A DNA stretch of 64,000 bases from Acetatifactor muris (GTDB lineage Bacteria > Bacillota > Clostridia > Lachnospirales > Lachnospiraceae): assembly GCF_024623325.1 (NCBI RefSeq), contig NZ_JANJZD010000018.1:58676-122675 (forward strand), written 5' to 3'. The notes below the pieces were generated by a model. It saw only the letters and a program-made list of their open reading frames with translations, made no database searches and was not told the origin of the DNA. Shown here piece by piece: positions 51,414-60,527 of this stretch. The position numbers and the translations under genes are program-made. Positions within the stretch are counted from its first letter, which is position 1. Each line of letters opens with the position of its first letter.

Positions 51414-51743
51414 CTATGCCGCTTTCTTCCGCCAATGCAGGTAATACGCATACAGTCTCTTCCGACGTGAACATTCCCGTTCAAATGCAATAATACAGGC
51501 CGTCTCCGATGCCGGAACCAGAAGCTCTCCCATCGGTACATCCAGTATTCCCGCCAGATTATATAAATGATTCACTGAAGGCAATATCTGCCCCTTTATC
51601 CATCGGTATACAGGCTGTGGACAGGACAACTGCAACAGCTTCTGAATATCCTTGACAGAATATCCCTTCTGCCTGATCAGCTGCGCCAGCCGCCAGCCCG
51701 TTTCCAGCGGGTCAATGCTCTGATACCTGTATTCTGACAGCAT
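51414..51743 (-). CDS. XRE-family helix-turn-helix regulator
   Basis: 109 residues from ATG 51743 (AAAGGAAACAGG upstream); an open extension reaches 51794. The HTH is GWRLAQLIRQKGYSVKDIQKLL plus the recognition region QPVYRWIKGQILPSVNHLYNLAGILDVPMGELLV, an XRE fold of about 60 residues, followed by a basic tail (RECSRRKRLYAYYLHWRKKAA). It is coupled to the PIN gene, suggesting that it controls this pair or guides the PIN protein. Confidence 0.8.
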   Translation of the reverse strand: MLSEYRYQSIDPLETGWRLAQLIRQKGYSVKDIQKLLQLSCPQPVYRWIKGQILPSVNHLYNLAGILDVPMGELLVPASETACIIAFERECSRRKRLYAYYLHWRKKAA

Positions 51744-51898
51744 ACACCTGTTTCCTTTCTCATGGTTTTCCCGAATTCCTGTCTGAAGCTTCACAATCCT
51801 TTCATCATATTATAGCAGATGCTTCCTCTTTCGTCATTGGCCGTTTAGTCCCATGCAAATACTTTCACAGCAGTTCAGACAGCTGAACGAGCTGCTGC

Positions 51899-52765
51899 TT
51901 ACTTTCCAATCAATATCATGGACAGCATCCCCGGCCCTGTATGTGCACCGATAATAGGCGAAAGCATTGTCCGCCTTATTACCGCATCAGGAGCAGCAGC
52001 CCTGACTTTTTCCGCCAGATTCTCCGCAAGCTCCGGTGTGTCCGCATCGCAGATATAGATTACTCTGCACAGTTCCGGATTGTAATTTTCCTGAAAATAT
52101 GCAAACAGAGACAGCATGGCCGCTTTATTACCGCGCTTCTTGTCTACTGTCACCAGCTTTCCCTTCTCGTCAATCTTCAGCATGGGTCTGATATTCAGCG
52201 CCGAACCTACAAGGGCCGTAGCGGCCCCTACCCGCCCTCCCCTTTTCAGATACATGAGGTCCTGCACCATAAAGAAATGACGCAGCCGGGGAATCAGCTG
52301 CTTTACGGCATCATAATTCTCCCAAAGCCCCATCCCGTTTTTCCTGTTTTCAATGGCATTTTCCACCAGAATTCCGATTCCGCCAGTAGCCGCCAGTGTA
52401 TCCACAGGTAATATATCCAGATCCGGATATACTTCCTTCAGATTCTTCGCCGCCAGCATGGCGCTTTCACAGGTAGCCGATAAGCCGCCTGACAGGCAGA
52501 AATACAGCACAGATTTTCCGTCCTCCAGAAATTTCCTGAAATAATCTTCATACATAAAAGGAGAAATCTGAGACGTCTTCGTCAAATCCCCCTTCCGCTG
52601 TCCATCATAAAACAGTTTCAGAACCGCTTCCTCCTCACAGCCGTGAGAAGTACGCATTTCTTCTCCCAGAGAATATTCCATCGGCACAAACGCAATCCCG
52701 CTTTCCGCGGCCACTTCTCTGAGAATGTCCCCTGAAGCATCCATGCAAATTACATATTCACCCAT
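51899..52765 (-). CDS. DegV family fatty-acid binding protein
   Basis: 288 residues from ATG 52765 with GAGGTGG upstream (a GTG at 52777 is possible). VICMDASGD at the start, TKTSQISPFMY, LSGGLSATCESAMLAAK and LKRGGRVGAATALVGSALNIRPML are the hallmarks of DegV proteins, which bind fatty acids (FakB role) for phosphorylation by FakA. No fakA gene is seen near. The gene is separate from its neighbours. Confidence 0.93.
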   Translation of the reverse strand: MGEYVICMDASGDILREVAAESGIAFVPMEYSLGEEMRTSHGCEEEAVLKLFYDGQRKGDLTKTSQISPFMYEDYFRKFLEDGKSVLYFCLSGGLSATCESAMLAAKNLKEVYPDLDILPVDTLAATGGIGILVENAIENRKNGMGLWENYDAVKQLIPRLRHFFMVQDLMYLKRGGRVGAATALVGSALNIRPMLKIDEKGKLVTVDKKRGNKAAMLSLFAYFQENYNPELCRVIYICDADTPELAENLAEKVRAAAPDAVIRRTMLSPIIGAHTGPGMLSMILIGK

Positions 52766-52882
52766 ATTCCTGCCCACCTCTTTCCATAAACTGTCTGCAT
52801 CCTGCCTGTCAGGCCTCCCGGTTCTTCGAACGTTCCGGAAACGATCCGCCTCTCTTCACCTGCAGGTCAATCCCCGGCTTCC

Positions 52883-54262
52883 TCAGAATTCATTCCCGGG
52901 GAATCGCGGAATTCCATCCAGACCCGGCTTCAAATCCGCATCTGCAGGCACATAATCCCGCATTTCACCGTTATTATATTTCTCATAGGCCACCATATCA
53001 AAATAACCTGTACCCGTAAGGCCGAATACTATCGTCTTCTCTTCCCCGGTCTCCTTACATTTCAGAGCCTCGTCAATGGCCACCCGGATGGCATGGCTGC
53101 TCTCGGGTGCGGGAAGAATCCCTTCCACTCTGGCAAATTGAGTTGCCGCGTCAAACACAGATGTCTGTTCCACACTCACCGCCTCCATAATTCCGTCATG
53201 ATACAACTGGGACAGAACCGGACTCATGCCGTGATACCTGAGACCGCCGGCATGATTGGCAGAAGGAATAAACCCGCTTCCAAGAGTATACATTTTCGCC
53301 AGCGGACATACTTTTCCCGTATCGCAGAAATCATAGGCAAACACTCCTCTGGTAAAGCTGGGGCAGGAGGCCGGTTCCACCCCTATGATTCTGTAGTTCC
53401 TTTCACCGCGGATCATTTCTCCGGCAAAAGGAGAAATCAGTCCTCCCAGATTGGAGCCGCCGCCCGCACATCCGATGATAATATCAGGAACAATCTCATA
53501 TTTATCAAGGGCCGCCTTTGCCTCAAGACCGATCACAGTCTGATGCAGCAGGACCTGATTCAGCACACTGCCCAGAACATAGCGGTATCCCTCTCTGCCC
53601 ATCTCCGCCTCCACGGCCTCCGAAATGGCACACCCCAGACTTCCGGAAGTACCCGGGTGCTCGGCGAGTATCTTTCTGCCGATTTCCGTGGTCTCACTGG
53701 GAGAAGGGGTCACTGTAGCGCCGTATGTCCTCATGACCTCTCTGCGGAAAGGCTTCTGCTCATAGGATACCTTTACCATATAAACCAGACAGTCCAGACC
53801 AAAATAAGCACAGGCCATGGAAAGAGCCGTTCCCCACTGACCGGCTCCGGTCTCCGTGGTAACGCCTTTCAGTCCCTGCTTTTTCGCATAATATGCCTGG
53901 GCAATGGCAGAATTCAGCTTGTGGCTTCCGCTGGTATTATTGCCCTCAAATTTATAATAGATTTTGGCCGGCGTCTGCAGCTTTTCTTCCAGGCAATAAG
54001 CTCTCACCAGAGGGGACGGACGATACATTTTATAGAAATCCTGAATTTCCTGCGGAATCGGAATATACGCATTGGTATCGTCAAGTTCCTGCGTCACCAG
54101 CTCATCGCAGAACACAGCTTTCAGTTCCTCTGCAGTCATGGGCTGCAGTGTCTCAGGATTCAGCAGAGGCGCCGGTTTATTCTTCATTTCGGCGCGAAGA
54201 TTATACCAGTGCGTCGGTATCTCATTTTCTTCCAGATAGATTTTGTAAGGAATTTTTTTCAT
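52883..54262 (-). CDS. trpB2: TrpB2-type PLP-dependent tryptophan synthase beta-like enzyme
   Basis: 459 residues from ATG 54262; an in-frame ATG four codons upstream (54274) is equally possible, and the frame is open to 54391. The N-terminus KIPYKIYLEENEIPTHWYN is typical of the TrpB2 branch, the PLP Lys lies in NTSGSHKLNSAIAQAYYA, and ETGAGQWGTAL carries the catalytic Glu; GCAGGGSNLGGL binds phosphate. TrpB2 enzymes make tryptophan from indole and serine and often stand outside the trp operon, as here. Confidence 0.93.
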   Translation of the reverse strand: MKKIPYKIYLEENEIPTHWYNLRAEMKNKPAPLLNPETLQPMTAEELKAVFCDELVTQELDDTNAYIPIPQEIQDFYKMYRPSPLVRAYCLEEKLQTPAKIYYKFEGNNTSGSHKLNSAIAQAYYAKKQGLKGVTTETGAGQWGTALSMACAYFGLDCLVYMVKVSYEQKPFRREVMRTYGATVTPSPSETTEIGRKILAEHPGTSGSLGCAISEAVEAEMGREGYRYVLGSVLNQVLLHQTVIGLEAKAALDKYEIVPDIIIGCAGGGSNLGGLISPFAGEMIRGERNYRIIGVEPASCPSFTRGVFAYDFCDTGKVCPLAKMYTLGSGFIPSANHAGGLRYHGMSPVLSQLYHDGIMEAVSVEQTSVFDAATQFARVEGILPAPESSHAIRVAIDEALKCKETGEEKTIVFGLTGTGYFDMVAYEKYNNGEMRDYVPADADLKPGLDGIPRFPGNEF

Positions 54263-54442
54263 GTCAGTGACCATACCCTTTCCTGTATCTGCAAACATTA
54301 TATTGCAAATCGCTTCCTTATTTCCCATATACAAAAGTAATAATTTCACATATATTTGTATAAAAATGCATTTCAAATGATATATTAGCATAAAATGCAG
54401 AATCCTGCAATCAATTTTATGGCCCAGACACCATAACCCGGA

Positions 54443-55285
54443 TCAGAATTCGTTTCCTCCGCTTCTCAGATGACAATTCTCCCACAGCCATTTTGCGACA
54501 CCGTCCCTTTCATTGCTGTCCAGCACGGCAGTGGCCGCCTCCTTAAGCTCCGGCACCGCATTTTCAACCGCATAGCACTCATCGGAAAGCTCAAACATGG
54601 GAAGATCGTTAATGGCATCGCCAAAGGAAACCACTTTATCACAATTACACATTTTTTTAAGCTTTTTAATCGCTTCCGCTTTTGTTGCGCCACAGGGCAT
54701 AATCTCACAAAAGTACTCCGGACGATATAATTCCTGCTGAACAGTACAGCGAAATCTGCCGTCTCTTGACATGGTTTCATACAACGGCATCAATTCCTCT
54801 TTTTCTCCGATACAGGTATAATAAAATATTTTCCCATCATACAATCCTTCGGGACCGTCCAGCGGCCGAAGCCTTCTGTCCCCCTTCCGCAGCGAAAGAT
54901 ACCTCTCTATTCCCCCGTTCTCCCGTCTGGTATTCCACGATACCTTTTCCACATTTTCCAGAAAGGAATATACCAGCGGGGTGGCCTGTGCCTTCTCTAT
55001 ATTTTCCCGTGCGAATGCGGCTTCCTCCTCCGAGAAAAACAGGGAGGACAGGATTTCCCCCGTGCAGGGTTCCATGATAAAAGCACCGTTATATACGATT
55101 ACGGGCAGTGTCAGCCTTAAACCTTCCGCCACCACGGACGCCGACGCAAGAGACCTGGCTGTGGCATAGGTAAAAAGCATTCCTCTGCCAGTCAGCTCAT
55201 TTATCATTCGAAGGCTTTCCGGATTGATTCTGTCCTTTGTGTTTAATAAGGTACCGTCCAGGTCAGTCACATATAATGTTCGCAT
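54443..55285 (-). CDS. Cof-type HAD phosphatase
   Basis: 280 residues. Motif I VTDLDGTLLNTKD with the nucleophile Asp, motif II TYATARS, the Lys in CGATKAEAIKKL and motif IV FGDAINDLPMFE are complete, and a C2b cap fills the middle. Cof-type enzymes dephosphorylate sugar or nucleotide phosphates (PLP and riboflavin precursors too). The ATG has AGGAGAG upstream. Confidence 0.92.
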   Translation of the reverse strand: MRTLYVTDLDGTLLNTKDRINPESLRMINELTGRGMLFTYATARSLASASVVAEGLRLTLPVIVYNGAFIMEPCTGEILSSLFFSEEEAAFARENIEKAQATPLVYSFLENVEKVSWNTRRENGGIERYLSLRKGDRRLRPLDGPEGLYDGKIFYYTCIGEKEELMPLYETMSRDGRFRCTVQQELYRPEYFCEIMPCGATKAEAIKKLKKMCNCDKVVSFGDAINDLPMFELSDECYAVENAVPELKEAATAVLDSNERDGVAKWLWENCHLRSGGNEF

Positions 55286-55482
55286 AATCTCTCCTGATTC
55301 TGTATATTCTATTCATTCCCTTTCTGTGTTTTGTGGTGTTTACGTACCACCTTCCGGTTTCATGGCATAAGCTTGTGGAACCGCTTCGCAAGCCTTATAA
55401 TCCAAGGCTATTATACACACTCACGCCACAGATTACAATTGTGAAAAATGATTCCCGGGGCGGCGTTATGATCCGCTGCTAT

Positions 55483-57900
55483 TTATCCTTCAGTCATCTG
55501 CAGAAGCAGCCAGGCTCCCGAATAATATTTTGCCATATCCTCATCGCTGTACTGTGCTTTCAATAATTCAGCGTTACTTTTGTAAGCATCGAACCAATCC
55601 TGCCCTGTGACTGGCTCCCGGTCGAAGGAATCCGCTTCGCCCCAAGCAAGGATAATATCCCGGCAGGCTGATGCCATAATATGCCCATGCAGGCCTGTCT
55701 GTCCACCCTGCAGAAATTGCTCAAAGCAATAACGCAGGGTATACAGACCATAATAGCTCAGCTCCCGATACTCCACAGAGTGTTCCCTGATATAGTCGCC
55801 GGGAGCGGATGCCTGTGCCGGCGAGGACTCAATGGCACCAAACAACTGCTCCATGACAGAATCTGTGTCCACACTGCCGTGCTCCACAGCCTGTATATAG
55901 CAGTCCTGTTTCTGTGCAAGGATGTACTTTTGTGTGTCTATCGCATTCTCTGCAATCGTATCGGGAAATGTATCCTGAATGTCCTTCACGTAATAGCTGC
56001 CATCCCTGGGCTCCCAGTATTCTCTGAGGACATACTCGCCATCCCTGATTTCAAATGTGATGGCCACAGGGATATGGCTCCCCAAAGCTTCCCGGAATGC
56101 AGCACCGGAGTACTCATAGGCCTGATACAATGCAAATCCGTAAACAGTGACCTCCATGGGTGTAGGCGGTTCGCTGTCGATGCTGAGCATCTCCTGGTCC
56201 AGCAGGATAAAGCTTGCGCAGTGATACAGATCATCCGGTCCGGCAGGCTTATTGTGGTCAAGGATGGCGTTGTAAATTGCTTCTGTCAGCAAATCTTCGG
56301 ATTCCACGGAAAGACTTTCTTCCGTGGAAGAACTTTCCTCTATAGAAGGATCCTCCTTCATGATGACGTTCTTCGCAATACCTCTGATACCATACACATC
56401 GCTCAGCTGTCCCGGGTAAGTTTCCTGGATTTCTCCATTATAGGAGATTTCAATGATGTCTCCGACCTGCGGCTCCAGTGCCGGATCCATATTTTTCATG
56501 GGAACCACAATTTTATCTGCACTGTTCAGCTCCGGGCTTCCTTCCACAGGTTCCACAAGGAAATATCCGTCGTTAACTTCCAGAATTTCCGCTTCCATCT
56601 GAAAGGTTTCCGGTTCACTTACATCTGCAATGCGGACCGTAACATTTTCCACATTTACATAAACAATCATTTCCTCATCGGTGTCATTCTGTATCTTTAC
56701 GCCAATTTTGAACCAGCCGCCCTTTTCCGCTTCCATCTTCACAGGCATCCCCGGCGTCAGATAGACCGGCTCATCATAGGCGTTTTCCATTTTCACCTCC
56801 ACCGGTTTCAGAGACACCTCCGTGTCTCCCAGACCGTCACCGGAGGATACAATAATATAATTTCCCAGCGGGGAAATCTCTTCATGGGTATAAAACACTG
56901 TTTCCCGGCTTCCCGCAGGCACCACTATGCTTAACCCGAAACTGTCCCGTTTTGGATTTGTCAGCAGGCACACAGCCAAAGCCATACTGGTGACGGCCGC
57001 CCCCAGCACAACCCAGAAAGCAGGCCTTTTCCAGTTCGCCAGATTGCGGATGCGACCTCGGGTGTCGCCCTCTCCAAATGCCAGAGGCATACCGGCAATC
57101 ATCTGTTTTCCGGTGGCAAGGCTTAACAGGGATGTGGTATAGTCTGCCAGAACATCGGCTCCCATTTTCCTGATCACAGCCTCATCACAGCTCATTTCCA
57201 TATCCTGACCGGCCAGGATGAAGGCAACCCATACCAAAGGGTTAAACCAATGGATGCACAATACGCCAAATGCAAGTGCCTTTATAATGTGGTCAAATCT
57301 GCGAATGTGATGCTGCTCGTGCATCAGAATGTAAGCCTGTTCCTTCATGGAGGAAGGCAGATAAATTTTCGGCCGAAGCAGTCCCATGACAAAGGGGGAT
57401 GTAATCTCGTCAGCCAGACAGATGTTATCCCGTAAAGGTGAAGCGATGAGCAGTTTCCTCCGAAGCCGTATATAGGATACCGCCGCATAGAGAACCATCG
57501 CCAGAACACCTGCTATCCAGACATAAGTGACGATCACCATCGGTGCTTCCAGCGGGTCCGCGGCCAGCTGTTCCTCTCCCCAGGCCAGCGTATCCTCCCC
57601 CAGACCCGGAAGGGCCACAGAAGGATATTCCGTGTGAACAATATCAGCCGGAATATAAGAAATACGGCTGATTATGGTATCATTTGTAGTTACCGGGGTA
57701 TCCAGCAGACCAAACAGGGACAGGTCAGACTGAATGGACACCGGACAAAGCAGCCGGAAAAGTACAAGACTCCAAAGTGCGTAGGAAATCACTTTCGGCG
57801 CTTTTCTGAGCAGGAGCCGCAACAGCAGAACAAACAGAATCACCACGCTTGCAGTAAGGCTCATGTTCAGCAGTTTGGGTATAAATGTATAGAAAAACAT
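55483..57900 (-). CDS. BlaR1/MecR1-like M56 metallopeptidase with an unrelated sensor domain
   Basis: 805 residues from ATG 57900 with GGAGGTGAG upstream; the ORF runs in frame to 57978 inside blaI. Residues 1-330 are the M56 domain with four or more helices, the zinc motif HEQHH (HExxH) in YILMHEQHHIRRFDH and the downstream EMSCDEAVIRKMG. The rest (330-805) is outside the membrane. It has no penicillin-binding SxxK/SxN/KTG-type sensor that I could see; instead a beta-rich section (MEAEILEVNDGYFLVEP, a DUF3221-like look) and a C-terminal helical section. So the signal is not obviously a beta-lactam. Coupled to blaI upstream. Confidence 0.82.
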   Translation of the reverse strand: MFFYTFIPKLLNMSLTASVVILFVLLLRLLLRKAPKVISYALWSLVLFRLLCPVSIQSDLSLFGLLDTPVTTNDTIISRISYIPADIVHTEYPSVALPGLGEDTLAWGEEQLAADPLEAPMVIVTYVWIAGVLAMVLYAAVSYIRLRRKLLIASPLRDNICLADEITSPFVMGLLRPKIYLPSSMKEQAYILMHEQHHIRRFDHIIKALAFGVLCIHWFNPLVWVAFILAGQDMEMSCDEAVIRKMGADVLADYTTSLLSLATGKQMIAGMPLAFGEGDTRGRIRNLANWKRPAFWVVLGAAVTSMALAVCLLTNPKRDSFGLSIVVPAGSRETVFYTHEEISPLGNYIIVSSGDGLGDTEVSLKPVEVKMENAYDEPVYLTPGMPVKMEAEKGGWFKIGVKIQNDTDEEMIVYVNVENVTVRIADVSEPETFQMEAEILEVNDGYFLVEPVEGSPELNSADKIVVPMKNMDPALEPQVGDIIEISYNGEIQETYPGQLSDVYGIRGIAKNVIMKEDPSIEESSSTEESLSVESEDLLTEAIYNAILDHNKPAGPDDLYHCASFILLDQEMLSIDSEPPTPMEVTVYGFALYQAYEYSGAAFREALGSHIPVAITFEIRDGEYVLREYWEPRDGSYYVKDIQDTFPDTIAENAIDTQKYILAQKQDCYIQAVEHGSVDTDSVMEQLFGAIESSPAQASAPGDYIREHSVEYRELSYYGLYTLRYCFEQFLQGGQTGLHGHIMASACRDIILAWGEADSFDREPVTGQDWFDAYKSNAELLKAQYSDEDMAKYYSGAWLLLQMTEG

Positions 57901-57904
57901 AATC

Positions 57905-58258
57905 TCACCTCCGCAGTCCATCGATAAGTTTTTTGAGTTCCTCGATTTCTTCCTCTGATAATTTTTTCCGTGTGCCAAAAGCAGCTATGAACGCGGGCAG
58001 AGAGCCATCAAAGGTCTCCTCCACAAACTGCTCGCTTTTCATCCCATAGAACTCTTCCCGGGAAATCATCGAAGTAACCGTTTTGTCCTGAAGCCTGAAA
58101 ATTCCCCTCTCACACAATCTCTTCAGAACGGTATAAGAGGTAGTTGCCTTCCAGCTTAACTCCCTCTGAGCCATCTCAATCAGGTCCCTGGAGGCCAGCG
58201 GCTCATGACTCCAGATCATATCCGCAAAACGAGATTCCAACACTCCCATGGTAGGCAT
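57905..58258 (-). CDS. BlaI/MecI-type repressor
   Basis: 117 residues. The winged helix shows MIWSHEPLASRDLIEMAQRELSW and KATTSYTVLKRLCERGIFRLQDK, and the C-terminal dimerisation segment ISREEFYGMKSEQFVEETFDGSLPAF is as in BlaI/Penicillinase repressor proteins, which are cleaved on a signal from their M56 partner. It lies 4 bp before the M56 gene. Two dyad operators sit directly in its promoter. Confidence 0.9.
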   Translation of the reverse strand: MPTMGVLESRFADMIWSHEPLASRDLIEMAQRELSWKATTSYTVLKRLCERGIFRLQDKTVTSMISREEFYGMKSEQFVEETFDGSLPAFIAAFGTRKKLSEEEIEELKKLIDGLRR

Positions 58259-58276
58259 ATGTATTTCTCCTTTCCT

Positions 58277-58327
58277 CTACATTATGTAGAATAACTGTAT
58301 TCTACATGATGTAGAGTTTTTTGTCAA
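58277..58327 (-). promoter_or_regulatory. Promoter and double-dyad BlaI operator
   Basis: On the minus strand TTGACA (58327-58322), 17 bp, TAGAAT (58304-58299). Two dyads of the TACA-N-TGTA kind overlap it: CTACATTATGTAG (58277-58289) and CTACATGATGTAG (58302-58314). They are themselves related as an inverted repeat through TAGAATA/TATTCTA. This is the expected BlaI-type autoregulated operator. Confidence 0.85.
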
Positions 58328-58385
58328 TTGACTTTCCTGGAATTGCTTCTGAAACAATTGCATAACGCATAGGTAAGCTCCCGAT

Positions 58386-59192
58386 TTAATCTGTCTTTGT
58401 TCTGTTTTGAATCAAGTTATAATCTCCCGCACATTTCAGCAATCCGTCTATCACAGTGCTGAATTCTACACCATACCTTTTAGCTTTGTCACAATTCATC
58501 CATAAGTTATGCCTTGCCGGAGCATCTTCCAGCTTCACCTTTTTCCCCAGCAGTTCAATGAATTTCCGGGTGATTTCATACATTGATTTTGTTGTTTCAC
58601 TGCCAAAATTATATACACCCCCCGGTAAAGTAAGTACTTTTTCCATGTTTTCTACTACTTCTTTCAGATATGTAATACCCCTGTACTGTCTGGAACTGAA
58701 TGAGACAAGATCTTTTGCATTCACAATATTCATAAAATAATTCGTTTTTTTCAGATAGTAATCATACATCCATTCGGCACGCAGCATCACTGCGTCTGCG
58801 TCAGTCTCCAGCACCCTCTCTTCCATTTCCAGCTTATGTTCTGCATATATATTTCCCGGTTTCGCCATATCCTCCGAATAGGGTCCCTCTTCGCTGCATC
58901 CACTGTACACCTGATCCGAACTGAAGCAGATTAACTTCCTGTCCTTTGATGCCTTTGCCATAAAAAGCGGAATCTGCACATTTGCAAAGTAAGAAGCATC
59001 CGGATCCGTCTGACATGCTCCTATATCGGAAATGGCTGCAGTATGAATAATCACATCAGCGTTACTTTCTCCGATTATACGATTTATATCCTCCTGTGTT
59101 ACATTGCGAAGTGACGGAGCAGCAACTGCATCCTTACACATCTCCATGATTTTATGCCCGACAAATCCATTTGCCCCCGTAACAAGTATCAT
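58386..59192 (-). CDS. NAD-dependent sugar-nucleotide epimerase/reductase-like protein (RmlD type)
   Basis: 268 residues from ATG 59192 with GGAGG upstream. The Rossmann motif VTGANGFVGHKI (residue 5), DVIIHTAAISD, the catalytic Ser region CFSSDQVYSG and YAEHK (the YxxxK pair) identify the extended SDR fold; it most resembles dTDP-4-dehydrorhamnose reductase (RmlD). No rml genes stand next to it, so the substrate is uncertain. It is monocistronic. Confidence 0.75.
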   Translation of the reverse strand: MILVTGANGFVGHKIMEMCKDAVAAPSLRNVTQEDINRIIGESNADVIIHTAAISDIGACQTDPDASYFANVQIPLFMAKASKDRKLICFSSDQVYSGCSEEGPYSEDMAKPGNIYAEHKLEMEERVLETDADAVMLRAEWMYDYYLKKTNYFMNIVNAKDLVSFSSRQYRGITYLKEVVENMEKVLTLPGGVYNFGSETTKSMYEITRKFIELLGKKVKLEDAPARHNLWMNCDKAKRYGVEFSTVIDGLLKCAGDYNLIQNRTKTD

Positions 59193-59378
59193 TAAATCCT
59201 CCTTCACTCTCTATTGATAATAGAGCAATTCCAAAACTCTCTTTCCTTTCCTGATACTGACCTCTACAGCCATATATCAAAAAGCACTTCCACATAATTT
59301 ACAGAAAAACCATACAATTACACAATTCCAGTATATTTTATTGTACCACACATCAGAGACTGTAAAACGACATTTTTA

Positions 59379-59426
59379 TTGACATACAGGTAACTTGTTG
59401 CTATAATCATAATCGTAACAAGTTGC
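59379..59426 (+). promoter_or_regulatory. Promoter and MarR-type operator
   Basis: TTGACA (59379-59384), 17 bp, TATAAT (59402-59407), a perfect consensus. Two inverted half sites flank or overlap the -10 box: GTAACTTGTTGC (59390-59401) and GTAACAAGTTGC (59415-59426), i.e. AACTTGTT/AACAAGTT arms. The position would let the regulator block its own promoter. The rest of the 59208-59442 gap shows nothing else. Confidence 0.8.
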
Positions 59427-59442
59427 CATTAAGGAGGTTTAT

Positions 59443-59964
59443 ATGAAACTGGATGATTTGATTACAAGATTTTCAGATACCACAGAGAAGCAGAGAAAAG
59501 CGATTTTCAGCACATTATTTATTGCCGGTAACAAACTGCAGACACTTTTTGATAACCGTATTCCGGAGGTATCATTAAAGCAATTTATGTTATTGTCCAT
59601 CGTCCGGCAGTCAAAGGAACCGTTAACTTTTACCCAATTAGGGAATTTGTTGGGCTGCTCAAGACAAAATATCAAAAAGTTAGCTGATGTCCTGATGAGA
59701 AAAGGCTTTGTCATAATTCAGCAAAGTCCGCGGGATACAAGGGCCCTGTGTATCCGCCCCACAGAAAACTGTAATGACTACTTTGAAAATGAATTTTCAG
59801 AATACCAGGAAGAACTGAAATATCTTTTTGAAGTTTATACAGACCAGGAAATTGAGACACTTTTCATTCTTTTGTCAAAGCTGTATACAGGAATTGACAA
59901 TCTGGAAAAACGGGTTGCCCGGAAAAAGCAGGAAATAACCTTAACAACTGAGGAAAAACAATAA
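59443..59964 (+). CDS. MarR-family transcriptional regulator
   Basis: 173 residues from ATG 59443 with AAGGAGG upstream. The winged helix has FMLLSIVRQSKEPLTFTQLGNLLGCSRQNIKKLADVL (HTH) and KGFVIIQQSPRDTRAL (wing). Terminal helices would form the dimer interface. It is the first gene of a two-gene operon with a flavodoxin-domain gene and has a MarR-type inverted repeat over its promoter, so autoregulation is likely. Confidence 0.9.
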   Translation: MKLDDLITRFSDTTEKQRKAIFSTLFIAGNKLQTLFDNRIPEVSLKQFMLLSIVRQSKEPLTFTQLGNLLGCSRQNIKKLADVLMRKGFVIIQQSPRDTRALCIRPTENCNDYFENEFSEYQEELKYLFEVYTDQEIETLFILLSKLYTGIDNLEKRVARKKQEITLTTEEKQ

Positions 59965-59980
59965 AAGGAGAGTTGTTCAA

Positions 59981-60502
59981 ATGAATACAATCGTAATTTA
60001 CAATTCACAGACAGGTTTTACAAAGCGTTATGCCCAGTGGATAGCAGAGGCATCGGGAGCCGATTGCCTTGAACTGTCAGCCGCAAAAAAGGTAAATCCG
60101 GCTGAATATGAAGCAATTATATTCGGCAGCTGGGCATGTGCGGGCAATATTAGCAAAATCAGCTGGTTTAAGATCAATATAGACAAATGGGCGGATAAAA
60201 AGCTAATTGCATTTTGCGTCGGGGGAAGTCCCATAGACAGTCCGGATATTGAGTTGTTTCTTAAGCAGAGTTTCAGCGATCCGAAATTGAAAAAAGTAAA
60301 TATGTTTTATTGTCCGGGTGGATTCAATTATGAAAAAATGTCTGCTCCGTCCAAACTGATGATGAAAATGTTCATAAAAATGCTCAAGGCAAAAAAAGAA
60401 AAAAGTGAGGCGGAGCAGGAAATGATAAAAATGATTTCTTCATCCTATGATATTTCAGACAAAAAATATATTGAGCCGATCCTGCAATGTCTGAAGGAAT
60501 GA
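59981..60502 (+). CDS. Flavodoxin-domain protein
   Basis: 173 residues. IVIYNSQTGFTKRYAQWIAE is the FMN-binding loop of the flavodoxin_5/HemG-like family, followed by YEAIIFGSWACAGNI and LIAFCVGGSPIDSP. The C-terminal helical part has many Lys residues. It probably transfers electrons or protects against oxidants or quinones under MarR control; partner unknown. GGAGAG lies before the ATG, 16 bp after the MarR stop. Confidence 0.85.
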   Translation: MNTIVIYNSQTGFTKRYAQWIAEASGADCLELSAAKKVNPAEYEAIIFGSWACAGNISKISWFKINIDKWADKKLIAFCVGGSPIDSPDIELFLKQSFSDPKLKKVNMFYCPGGFNYEKMSAPSKLMMKMFIKMLKAKKEKSEAEQEMIKMISSSYDISDKKYIEPILQCLKE

Positions 60503-60527
60503 AGAGAGACATTTGCAGCGGCGGCGT

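Noticed and set aside
50764..51743. Calling the XRE-PIN pair a toxin-antitoxin system
   Set aside because: The PIN protein is longer than usual VapC toxins and the pair may be a core gene pair; it is listed only as a finding.
55483..58258. Beta-lactam resistance operon
   Set aside because: BlaI and M56 domains are present, but no beta-lactamase gene and no penicillin-binding sensor were seen.
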